Source of the DNA: Candidatus Aegiribacteria sp.
GTDB taxonomy: Bacteria; Fermentibacterota; Fermentibacteria; Fermentibacterales; JCC-6
Direction: 5' to 3'
NCBI GenBank assembly: GCA_013138965.1
Contig: WTBT01000005.1
Coordinates: 17,337-81,336, forward strand
Length of the DNA: 64,000 bases
A program made the position numbers and the translations under genes. Shown one piece after another: positions 1 to 9,175 of the stretch; within the stretch, counting starts at the first letter, position 1; every line of letters begins with the position of its first letter. Below the pieces are notes generated by a model that was not told the DNA's origin, made no database searches, and worked only from the letters and a program-made list of their open reading frames with translations.

Positions 1-862
1 TTTGGTTATTGAGGTTGTTAACTCAAACCCAAATGGAGATCCTGACCGTGAGAGCGATCCTCGTCAGCGCCCTAATGGGCTTGGAGAAATATCTCCGGTT
101 TCGTTCAAGCGCAAATTGAGAGACCTCGTGGAGGATGCAGAAGGACCAGTGTTCAAGGATGTGTGCTCAAAATTAGACCTATCACCTGATGAATTCCGGA
201 TACTTGAGTCACGCGGTCGTAACAGAAGTGAAATATCACAGGAAATGGGCGATGATATAAAGGACTTTGATCAGGTTAAATTCTTAAACAGTCCATTTGT
301 TCATAAATACTGGGATGGTCGTATTTTCGGTAACACCTTTCTGGAGCAGGGTGGCAATAAGGGATATATTAAAACAGGCGTAGCACAGTTCGGCATGGGG
401 CTTTCCATTGCTCAGGTTCAGATTGTTCGTCATACTAATACAAACAAGGCAGGTGTAGAAGAAGGTAAAAGCTCCGGGATGGCTCCACTTGCCTACCGGG
501 TTGTCGAGCACGGTGTTTACTGCATGCCATTTTATGTCAATCCCAGCAATGCACACAAGTCTGGCTGTACCGAAAAGGATGTTGAATTGCTAAAGGCTCT
601 CATTCCCTACGCCTATGATCATACTCGATCAGCTATTCGTCCCGATGTGCGAATTCGCCATGCCTGGTTCATGGAGCATAAAAATGCTTTGGGAAGCTGT
701 CATGACTATTTACTCATTGATGCACTAACTCCAAGACGGATAGGACCTGACCCGATAGCTTCATCAAGTTCATGGGCTAACTATGATGATGAATCCGCAC
801 GTTTACCGCAGGAACTTCAAGAGAAGATTGATAGTTGTATTGACCTCATGGTATGCCCTTAA
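1..862 (+). CDS. cas7: Cas7 (Csd2 family), type I-C Cascade backbone subunit, 5' end missing
   Basis: Partial gene: the reading frame is open to the left edge, so the real start and about the first ten residues lie outside the window. The visible protein begins almost at the family hallmark NSNPNGDPD, followed by a KRKLRDLVED segment matching the conserved KRKxR region of Csd2-type Cas7. Cas7 polymerises along the crRNA spacer to form the backbone of the Cascade surveillance complex. The I-C assignment rests on this motif plus the repeat type of the adjacent array. In canonical I-C operons cas5 and cas8c lie just upstream of cas7; here they would be off the window. The stop overlaps a candidate cas3 start (TAATG at 860-864), suggesting translational coupling. 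Confidence 0.9.
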   Translation, partial: LVIEVVNSNPNGDPDRESDPRQRPNGLGEISPVSFKRKLRDLVEDAEGPVFKDVCSKLDLSPDEFRILESRGRNRSEISQEMGDDIKDFDQVKFLNSPFVHKYWDGRIFGNTFLEQGGNKGYIKTGVAQFGMGLSIAQVQIVRHTNTNKAGVEEGKSSGMAPLAYRVVEHGVYCMPFYVNPSNAHKSGCTEKDVELLKALIPYAYDHTRSAIRPDVRIRHAWFMEHKNALGSCHDYLLIDALTPRRIGPDPIASSSSWANYDDESARLPQELQEKIDSCIDLMVCP

Positions 863-3057
863 TGTTACTTGCGCATAGCGCTAAACTGAAAAAGAACATT
901 CCAGCTCAAAGCTACGCTGATCATATTTCTGGTGTAGTTTCACATGCAGTTAGGGCTGCTGATACAGCAGCTTCTTATGCAACGATAAATGCTGATCTTC
1001 TCAGGAAGATCGTTCGTTTGGCTGCTGAATTTCATGACCTCGGAAAGTTGGACGAAGAGAATCAGAATGTTCTGTCAGGGATCAAGAGTGCTAATAAACT
1101 TCCGATTCAGCATACTGATGCGGGAACTGCATATTTGCTGAATATCAATAACCCGCCATGTGCAGTTCTGGCTCGGTCACATCATATCGGGCTCCCTGAT
1201 TTTGTGGAAGAAAGCAATCGACCGGAAGAAAACCTTCTCCGGGATGACTCCGTTCGGGATCATGTTAATAGTACGCTTGAACATTTGCTGGAATGTCATC
1301 GTAGTCTCATACACAATCTGCCTTCAGACAACGATCTAATCGGTAATCTATCCGAAGGAAACGCACAAATTTTCTTTCGAATAGCATTATCATGTCTGGT
1401 TGATGGAGACCATACTGATACGGCAATTCACTACAAAAATTATCCGAGAAAAGAAAACTCTTGTGAGCTTAGAGCTGAGGAGCGACTTTCCGCTCTTGAT
1501 CAGTTTGTCGCCAAACTCGGTAAAGACAACGATGAGCGATCAAGTCTTCGGGCTGAGATGTATCGAACTTGTCGGAATTCTGTTATAGATAAAGGTGTTT
1601 CTTCTTGTGACAGTCCTGTTGGAACAGGTAAAACTACTGCCATAATGGCTCACATGCTGACTCAAGCAAAGAAGCGTGGTCTTCGTCGAATAATTGTTGT
1701 ACTTCCATTTACCAACATAATCACGCAATCAGTGGAGGTTTATCGCAAGGCTTTAGTTCTTCCAGGTGAAAATCCAGAAGAAGTCGTTGCGGAACTTCAT
1801 CATCGAGCGGCTTTTCAAGATGTTCAGAGTCGCCACCTTACCGCTCTTTGGAAAGCTCCGATTATTGTGACAACGGCAGTTACTTTCTTCGAAACCCTTG
1901 CATCAAACACACCGTCAACCTTGCGTCGGTTACATAACCTACCAGGAAGCGCCGTCTTTATTGATGAATCCCACGCTGCTCTCCCAGCAAAACTTTTACC
2001 GCTTGCCTGGCATTGGATAAAAGGCTTTGCTGATGAATGGAAATGTTACTGGGTGCTCGCGTCAGGATCATTGAATCGCTTTTGGCAGATCCCTGAGTTT
2101 GATAAGGATCCTCCTGATGTTCCAGAGATCCTATCGAATGATTTGCGCAGGAAGCTTTCAGCATTTGAGACTGAACGAGTTTTTTATAAATATAAGAAAG
2201 AACAGCAAGGTGTTGACGAGCTGGTTGAATGGCTGGCCTCATTGCCTGGCCCTAGGATTGTGATACTCAACACCGTACAGAGTGCTGCAGTTGCAGCCCG
2301 GGAATACGCAAAGAAGTTTGGAAGGGGTACTGTAGAACATTTATCAACCGCTCTTACACCGCAGGATCGGAAGTGTGTTCTCAAACGGGTAAAATCGCGA
2401 CTTGCAAATCCGCACTATGAGAAAGAGAATGATTGGGTACTTATCGCTACTTCATGCGTCGAAGCTGGTGTCGATATTTCCTTTCGCACGGGGGTTCGCG
2501 AACTAAGCTCATTAGTTTCGTTGCTTCAAACTGCTGGCCGGGTTAAACGACATGGAGGCAATCAAGATTCTGATGTTTGGTTGATTCGTCTTTCATGTGA
2601 AGGGCTACTTAAACCTCATCCGGGCGTAAAAGACGCCGCTCAGGTACTCAAGGAATATTGCGAAAAAGGAACTACTCTTTCCCCCAAGCTGTGTACAGAT
2701 GCACTTAAACGTGAAATTAGACTGGCAGGGAACTTCTTGGGCAAACTACAAGAAGAAGAGAATATAATGTGTTTCCCTAAAGTCGAAAAAGAATTTCGTG
2801 TTATTGACACCGATACTCGGTTGGCAGTGGTGGATGAACAATTGATAATCCGGCTGGAAAAGCACGAACCTGTGAATTGGCATGAGATGCAACAGGGTTC
2901 TGTTCAAATATGGGGCTACAAACTGGAAGCTCTCGGCATTCAGGAAATAAGAGAAGGTATTTACAAGTGGGATTATCCCTATGATGAATTTCTGGGTTAC
3001 ATGGCTGGTGTTTTGCCAGTAGCAGAATCAGAATTATTTGGCGGGGCAATTATTTAA
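853..3057 (+). CDS. cas3: Cas3 helicase-nuclease (HD plus DExH), type I interference effector
   Basis: This 734-residue protein is the single-strand nuclease/helicase recruited by Cascade to degrade target DNA. The N-terminal HD nuclease domain shows HDLGK at about residue 61 and further His residues (ADHIS about 24, QHTDAG about 90). The helicase core shows Walker A SPVGTGKTT at about 255, Walker B/motif II as DESHA at about 370, SCVEAGVDIS near 535 and motif VI QTAGRVKRHG at about 558. All catalytic elements look intact. Two starts are possible, ATG 853 and ATG 862; the second overlaps the cas7 stop as TAATG and is equally plausible. The location between cas7 and cas4 is unusual, because cas3 normally heads I-C operons. 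Confidence 0.93.
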   Translation: MPLMLLAHSAKLKKNIPAQSYADHISGVVSHAVRAADTAASYATINADLLRKIVRLAAEFHDLGKLDEENQNVLSGIKSANKLPIQHTDAGTAYLLNINNPPCAVLARSHHIGLPDFVEESNRPEENLLRDDSVRDHVNSTLEHLLECHRSLIHNLPSDNDLIGNLSEGNAQIFFRIALSCLVDGDHTDTAIHYKNYPRKENSCELRAEERLSALDQFVAKLGKDNDERSSLRAEMYRTCRNSVIDKGVSSCDSPVGTGKTTAIMAHMLTQAKKRGLRRIIVVLPFTNIITQSVEVYRKALVLPGENPEEVVAELHHRAAFQDVQSRHLTALWKAPIIVTTAVTFFETLASNTPSTLRRLHNLPGSAVFIDESHAALPAKLLPLAWHWIKGFADEWKCYWVLASGSLNRFWQIPEFDKDPPDVPEILSNDLRRKLSAFETERVFYKYKKEQQGVDELVEWLASLPGPRIVILNTVQSAAVAAREYAKKFGRGTVEHLSTALTPQDRKCVLKRVKSRLANPHYEKENDWVLIATSCVEAGVDISFRTGVRELSSLVSLLQTAGRVKRHGGNQDSDVWLIRLSCEGLLKPHPGVKDAAQVLKEYCEKGTTLSPKLCTDALKREIRLAGNFLGKLQEEENIMCFPKVEKEFRVIDTDTRLAVVDEQLIIRLEKHEPVNWHEMQQGSVQIWGYKLEALGIQEIREGIYKWDYPYDEFLGYMAGVLPVAESELFGGAII

Positions 3058-3116
3058 TGAATTTCAAAGACTGATTTCACAGTGCTAGATCACAATAGTA
3101 GAGGGAATGAAAGAAG

Positions 3117-3752
3117 ATGTATTCTGAAACCAATCTGCTTCCGCTTTCCGCTTTAAATCATTTTGTATACTGTAAACGTCGATGTGCACTGATTCACATT
3201 GAGCAGCAGTGGGTAGAAAACCGCTTTACTGCCGAAGGGCGTGCACAACATGAACGCGTTGACCGTCAGGATCACAAAACGCGAGATGGAGTGCGTATCG
3301 AATATGCCGTTCCACTCAGGTCACTTCAACTTGGATTAATCGGGAAAGCAGATGCGATCGAGTTTCATCCAGATTCTGAAAGATCGAATCCTGACTTTCT
3401 CGGCATAGTATATCCAGTCGAGCATAAACGAGGTCGTCCAAAACCCAGCCATTGCGATTGGGTACAGCTCTGTGCTCAAGCACTGTGTTTGGAGGAAATG
3501 ATGAATACTGAAATACCCGAGGGAGCTATTTTCTATGGCAAGCCACGACGCCGCCAGACGGTTGCTTTTGATACTGCTCTTCGTGAAGAAACAAAGGAAA
3601 CAGCCCTGAGTCTTCATGCGCTTATCAAATCGCGAAAGACTCCTCCTGCTGAATATGATTCCAAGAAATGCGGACCTTGTTCACTTCTTGAAATTTGTAT
3701 GCCGAAAAAACACAGGACTGTTTCCCGCTATTTACAGGAGTGTTTGAAATGA
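3117..3752 (+). CDS. cas4: Cas4 exonuclease, spacer-acquisition factor
   Basis: This 211-residue protein is of typical Cas4 size. It has the N-terminal Cys pair YCKRRC (residues 18-23) and the C-terminal CGPCSLLEIC cluster (about 185-194), which together would ligate a 4Fe-4S cluster. RecB-like nuclease motifs GKADAIEF and EHKRGRPK (the Glu-x-Lys motif) are present in the middle. Cas4 trims prespacer ends and helps select the PAM and orientation, working with Cas1-Cas2. A 59-bp gap follows cas3, the only real gap among the cas genes, and the gene ends in an ATGA overlap with cas1. Confidence 0.93.
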   Translation: MYSETNLLPLSALNHFVYCKRRCALIHIEQQWVENRFTAEGRAQHERVDRQDHKTRDGVRIEYAVPLRSLQLGLIGKADAIEFHPDSERSNPDFLGIVYPVEHKRGRPKPSHCDWVQLCAQALCLEEMMNTEIPEGAIFYGKPRRRQTVAFDTALREETKETALSLHALIKSRKTPPAEYDSKKCGPCSLLEICMPKKHRTVSRYLQECLK

Positions 3753-4780
3753 AAAAACATCTCAACACCCTCTATATCACCACGCAGAATGCCTACCTCC
3801 ACAAAGAAGGGCAGTCCGTTGTAGTCAAGGTCGAGAAGGAAAACAAACTGCGTATACCAATTCACACACTGGATGGGATTATCTGTTTCGGTGCGGTAAG
3901 CATGAGCCCCTATCTTATGTATCACTGTGCAGAAAACAATGTAGCCGTATCCTTTCTTTCCGAATATGGAAAATTCCTCGCACGCATCCAGGGACCTGTT
4001 TCCGGTAACGTGCTTTTACGCCGCGAACAATACCGTATCGCTGATATGCCGGAAGCAAGCGCTGATATTGCCCGTTATTTTCTAATGGGCAAGATTGCCA
4101 ACTCGCGAACGGTTATTCGTCGCGCCCTTCGTGACCATGCCGATAAATCAGATGCCCGTACATTAGGAAATGCCGAAAGCCGCCTTACCGAATACCTTCG
4201 TCGCCTTGAAAAACCAGCTCCTATCGAATACTTGCGCGGTATCGAAGGTGAAGCAGCCTCTTCATATTTCGCAGCATTTCCGCAACTCATTACGATCAAA
4301 GAAGAAGCTTTTACTTATACTGGTCGCAATCGGCGACCTCCTCTTGACCCTATAAATGCGCTTCTCTCATTTGTATATACTCTTCTTGTCCATGATTGCC
4401 GCTCCGCTCTCGAAGGTGTTGGATTGGACCCTTGTGTTGGTTATCTACATACAGACCGCCCCGGCAGGCCGAGCCTGGCTCTCGATCTTATGGAGGAATT
4501 TCGCGCATTTCTTGCAGATCGTCTTGTTCTTTCCCTTATAAACCGCCGCCAGATAAAAGCATCTGATTTTCAAGATTCTATGGGGGGTGCGGTCATTATG
4601 AAAGATGAAGCTCGCAAAAAGCTTCTGATTTCATGGCAAAAGCGTAAACAGGAAGAAATCACACACCCTTATCTTTGTGAAAAAACAAAAGTGGGGCTTC
4701 TGGCACACTTGCAGGCTTTGCTGCTTGCCCGCCATCTACGTGGAGACCTGGAAGCATATCCACCCTTTATTTGGAAATAG
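3749..4780 (+). CDS. cas1: Cas1 integrase, type I-C
   Basis: This 343-residue Cas1 begins MKKHLNTLYITTQNAYL, typical of I-C Cas1. The ATG at 3749 is chosen because it overlaps the cas4 stop as ATGA and follows AGGAG at 3736-3740; an upstream in-frame start at 3695 would lie deep inside cas4. The catalytic domain shows the conserved Glu in RGIEGEAA and the His/Asp/Glu region GYLHTDRPGRPSLALDLMEE. Cas1 and Cas2 together integrate new spacers at the leader end. The spacing to cas2 is 18 bp. Confidence 0.95.
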   Translation: MKKHLNTLYITTQNAYLHKEGQSVVVKVEKENKLRIPIHTLDGIICFGAVSMSPYLMYHCAENNVAVSFLSEYGKFLARIQGPVSGNVLLRREQYRIADMPEASADIARYFLMGKIANSRTVIRRALRDHADKSDARTLGNAESRLTEYLRRLEKPAPIEYLRGIEGEAASSYFAAFPQLITIKEEAFTYTGRNRRPPLDPINALLSFVYTLLVHDCRSALEGVGLDPCVGYLHTDRPGRPSLALDLMEEFRAFLADRLVLSLINRRQIKASDFQDSMGGAVIMKDEARKKLLISWQKRKQEEITHPYLCEKTKVGLLAHLQALLLARHLRGDLEAYPPFIWK

Positions 4781-4798
4781 TCCGGAGGTATCTAACTC

Positions 4799-5092
4799 AT
4801 GATGGTTCTTGTAAGCTATGATGTATCAACAATTGACAAGGCTGGTCGGCGACGATTAAGGCATGTGGCAAAGGTCTGCTTGGATTACGGTCAACGTGTA
4901 CAGAACTCCGTTTTCGAATGCATTGTTGACCCGGCACAATGGGCAGCCATGCAAAACAAACTTATGAGTATCATCAATCCATCTGAAGACAGTTTAAGGT
5001 TCTACTACCTCGGAAAAAACTGGGAACGGAAAGTGGAACATCATGGCACAAAGAAGACACTTAATCTCGAATCGGATGCATTGATTCTATGA
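4799..5092 (+). CDS. cas2: Cas2, adaptation complex subunit
   Basis: The 97-residue protein has the ferredoxin-like fold signature MVLVSYDVST, with the conserved Asp after the first strand, and QNSVFEC in the middle. This matches small Cas2 proteins that bridge two Cas1 dimers. Two adjacent ATG codons open the frame (4799 and 4802), with a CCGGAGG ribosome-binding site about 13 bases upstream; the second ATG gives the usual length. It is the last cas gene, and its stop is followed directly by the CRISPR leader. Confidence 0.95.
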   Translation: MMVLVSYDVSTIDKAGRRRLRHVAKVCLDYGQRVQNSVFECIVDPAQWAAMQNKLMSIINPSEDSLRFYYLGKNWERKVEHHGTKKTLNLESDALIL

Positions 5093-5271
5093 TTTGCGAA
5101 CCCCAAGCATGTCCATAATCACCGGAATGTTCGCGTTATTTTGTATCTATATGCCTATTAAGTGTTTATGGAGTTCAATTCTCTAAGATTTGAATAATGA
5201 ATAACTCTGCTGGCTTGTTTCGCGCAGAAGATGTTATTGACTCGCTATATACAGTGGTTTACATAATAGGT
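5093..5271 (+). promoter_or_regulatory. CRISPR leader
   Basis: This 179-bp AT-rich non-coding stretch lies between the cas2 stop and the first repeat. It begins TTTGCGAACCCCAAGC; a GCGAACC stretch at the leader start is typical of I-C loci as I recall. It should carry the array promoter and the integration site. Its identity as the leader side is supported by the degenerate repeats being at the opposite end (9074-9170). A 77-codon frame starting here is an artefact that runs into repeats. Confidence 0.8.
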
Positions 5272-8200
5272 GTCGCCCCCTTCGCGGGGGCGTGGATTGA
5301 AACAATTTATTTCTCACGGCTTCGGGTAATTCTTTTGTCGCCCCCTTCGCGGGGGCGTGGATTGAAACAAAGTCTTGACAGCAACTATCAAAGTTTATTA
5401 AGTCGCCCCCTTCGCGGGGGCGTGGATTGAAACAATTTATTTCTCACGGCTTCGGGTAATTCTTTTAGTCGCCCCCTTCGCGGGGGCGTGGATTGAAACA
5501 TATCTACAGTTTAATATATGGATACTGGCATTGTCGCCCCCTTCGCGGGGGCGTGGATTGAAACATACGTGTCGTTGACGCGACGGGTTCCGCGATGTCG
5601 CCCCCTTCGCGGGGGCGTGGATTGAAACAATTTATTTCTCACGGCTTCGGGTAATTCTTTTAGTCGCCCCCTTCGCGGGGGCGTGGATTGAAACGAAGAG
5701 ATGTGCAACAAGCCTATCCGCAAAGCGTGTCGCCCCCTTCGCGGGGGCGTGGATTGAAACAATTTTTACCTTGGCTTCATAAGCTGCCAATCCGGTCGCC
5801 CCCTTCGCGGGGGCGTGGATTGAAACTACAACTCTGCCAAGAAAGATCAGACTGATGTCGTCGCCCCCTTCGCGGGGGCGTGGATTGAAACTCCTTCTGA
5901 ACAAACCGAATACTGGAGAAGCTGCGTCGCCCCCTTCGCGGGGGCGTGGATTGAAACAATATCCTCGGCAAAAGATCAATTTACCGCAAGGTCGCCCCCT
6001 TCGCGGGGGCGTGGATTGAAACTTTCTTGCCCCTGTATAGAATGCAATCAAACATGTCGCCCCCTTCGCGGGGGCGTGGATTGAAACCATGCCAGCTCGC
6101 CATCCGCAAATGATACGCCTGTCGCCCCCTTCGCGGGGGCGTGGATTGAAACAGACTGATGTCCTTGCGAACCTCTGGGGGACTGAGGTCGCCCCCTTCG
6201 CGGGGGCGTGGATTGAAACAAATACCGGACAGACGGTATTCTCATGATAAAAGTCGCCCCCTTCGCGGGGGCGTGGATTGAAACATCAAAGAAGGTATCG
6301 ATAATTATGGGATGATGTCGCCCCCTTCGCGGGGGCGTGGATTGAAACAACAGTGGTATCGGCGCGTCCGATTTTTCGGCGTCGCCCCCTTCGCGGGGGC
6401 GTGGATTGAAACGTTATGAATTGGATACTGTTACTGGTGAAACTGGTCGCCCCCTTCGCGGGGGCGTGGATTGAAACGGGTTTCTGTAAGGAGGGGGAAA
6501 AAGAAACGGAAGTCGCCCCCTTCGCGGGGGCGTGGATTGAAACAGCACGCCGATTCGCTCCCGCCTAAATTGTAAGTCGCCCCCTTCGCGGGGGCGTGGA
6601 TTGAAACAGTGGTGGTATCTCCGCCAGACCGGGTAGATAACGTCGCCCCCTTCGCGGGGGCGTGGATTGAAACAGAGCGCAGATCGGGCGCGACCCGAAC
6701 ACCCTGTCGCCCCCTTCGCGGGGGCGTGGATTGAAACAATATCCTCGGCAAAAGATCAATTTACTGCTCGGGTCGCCCCCTTCGCGGGGGCGTGGATTGA
6801 AACACCACCATCCTGCTGATCGTTGGAATAGTATTTGTCGCCCCCTTCGCGGGGGCGTGGATTGAAACTGAGATGTTGAATTTCACGGTGTGATTTGTTA
6901 GGTCGCCCCCTTCGCGGGGGCGTGGATTGAAACAACTTCAGGGTTTGCAATCTCGATTTCGATAGGTCGCCCCCTTCGCGGGGGCGTGGATTGAAACAGA
7001 GTATTACCCACAACTGATTCGATTTTCATTTGTCGCCCCCTTCGCGGGGGCGTGGATTGAAACAAATGAAGCTGGATCTGTAGCCCTTGACAATCGTGTC
7101 GCCCCCTTCGCGGGGGCGTGGATTGAAACGAAAAGCTCTTATATCATCTATAAAAGCTGTTGGTCGCCCCCTTCGCGGGGGCGTGGATTGAAACATAACT
7201 ACATTTTATTATATGGATACTGGCATTGTCGCCCCCTTCGCGGGGGCGTGGATTGAAACAAGTGCGAGGAACTGGGGACACGCAGCCATTACGTCGCCCC
7301 CTTCGCGGGGGCGTGGATTGAAACGCGATGCTGGAAGCGCAAAAGGCGAAAGATCCGGTTGTCGCCCCCTTCGCGGGGGCGTGGATTGAAACTCTCTGCG
7401 TGGTATCCTCCGTGTGAATCGTATGTCGCCCCCTTCGCGGGGGCGTGGATTGAAACCTCGCAGTGGATGGCGCAGATATGCGCGGCCAAGTCGCCCCCTT
7501 CGCGGGGGCGTGGATTGAAACAATGCGCATATTTAATGCCCCCTCTATGCTGATGTCGCCCCCTTCGCGGGGGCGTGGATTGAAACACATTCCCAATGTG
7601 CCATTACCGTTACCTCCATGTCGCCCCCTTCGCGGGGGCGTGGATTGAAACTTTGATTTCTTCTTTGCCTATTCGATGCTCGATGTCGCCCCCTTCGCGG
7701 GGGCGTGGATTGAAACAAGTGTTGCTGATGTTACTTGATGGCTTGCTGTTGTCGCCCCCTTCGCGGGGGCGTGGATTGAAACCCCAGTTCCTCGCACTTG
7801 ACTCTATCGTAACGTTGTCGCCCCCTTCGCGGGGGCGTGGATTGAAACAACTCCCGGAACGCTTCTCCACCACATCGCACTAGTCGCCCCCTTCGCGGGG
7901 GCGTGGATTGAAACCTCCCTGTGATTACTGCCGATACGGTGGCATTCGTCGCCCCCTTCGCGGGGGCGTGGATTGAAACCTGTCGGGTGGCCAGCACCAC
8001 GCATCCATGTGGAGTCGCCCCCTTCGCGGGGGCGTGGATTGAAACATTTGTGATCCAGCGCCAGGTAGGCGGCGATTCGTGTCGCCCCCTTCGCGGGGGC
8101 GTGGATTGAAACCGAGAAGTTCTATGGAACCTCTGAAACAATTCACAGGTCGCCCCCTTCGCGGGGGCGTGGATTGAAACATTTATCATGATTACCCTTT

Positions 8201-9170
8201 ACCTTGCAGGCCCAGTCGCCCCCTTCGCGGGGGCGTGGATTGAAACGTACTTGGTGTTAGAGATCATTCCCAGAGGCAAGGGTCGCCCCCTTCGCGGGGG
8301 CGTGGATTGAAACCCTATGGATATTCGACCGTGCAGCTGGCATCTGTCGCCCCCTTCGCGGGGGCGTGGATTGAAACTGTAGATAACGATATCCGGCCGC
8401 GTAGCTGTAAAAGTCGCCCCCTTCGCGGGGGCGTGGATTGAAACAAGCAGTACTCCGGCTGTGCCATCGAGTTGAAGTAGTCGCCCCCTTCGCGGGGGCG
8501 TGGATTGAAACAATACGTCTGGCACCCCCGGCTTCACCCCCTGCCGGTCGCCCCCTTCGCGGGGGCGTGGATTGAAACTGGATTTAATACGCAGGGCTGT
8601 GGAGAATAACCTGGTCGCCCCCTTCGCGGGGGCGTGGATTGAAACAATGATGAACGTATAAGGATATTGGTATATCAGAAGTCGCCCCCTTCGCGGGGGC
8701 GTGGATTGAAACAGGCTGATCTCGTGTGGCTCCTTAGGCGATTCGGGTCGCCCCCTTCGCGGGGGCGTGGATTGAAACAGCTCCTCTGCCGTACCCGCGC
8801 CCACCCCGTTGGTCGCCCCCTTCGCGGGGGCGTGGATTGAAACATTTCGGCGATCGTGAGAAGCTCGCGGCTCTGGGTCGCCCCCTTCGCGGGGGCGTGG
8901 ATTGAAACTATCCCACATATCTATCCCCAGGACATCCTTGGTGGTCGCCCCCTTCGCGGGGGCGTGGATTGAAACCATAATGTCTTTTTCTATGTGCATT
9001 AACAGCAGGTCGCCCCCTTCGCGGGGGCGTGGATTGAAACACCCTTCGGATTATCACAGGTGTATCCGTAAGCGTCGCCCCCTTCGCGGGGGTGTGGATT
9101 GAAACAACTGGGGTACAATTTGTACCCCCCTTCAATTGTTGCCCCTCCATGCGGGGGCGTGGATTGAAAC
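5272..9170 (+). CRISPR. Type I-C CRISPR array, 60 repeats and 59 spacers
   Basis: The 32-bp repeat begins GTCGCCCCC and ends GTGGATTGAAAC. A GC stem (GCCCCC/GGGGGC) and the ATTGAAAC handle are classic for I-C. I counted 60 copies from 5272 to 9170 with spacers mostly 32-36 nt. The first 58 look identical by eye. Copy 59 (9074-9105) has one C-to-T change before GTGGATTG, and the last copy (9138-9170) is degenerate in its 5' half, marking the trailer end. Spacers 1, 3 and 6 share one sequence. Spacers 4/30 and 11/23 are near-matching pairs. New spacers enter next to cas2. Cas5 (I-C) would process the crRNA; no cas6 is seen. Confidence 0.99.
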
Positions 9171-9175
9171 ATTAT

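Noticed and set aside
5197..5430. A 77-codon plus-strand frame starting in the CRISPR leader
   Set aside because: It runs from the leader through two repeats; nothing supports translation.
5511..9150. Many open frames on both strands inside the array, some above 150 codons and one of 266 codons (8199-8999)
   Set aside because: They arise because the 32-bp repeat lacks stops in several frames; their products are repeated [10 protein letters not shown] or [15 protein letters not shown] strings.
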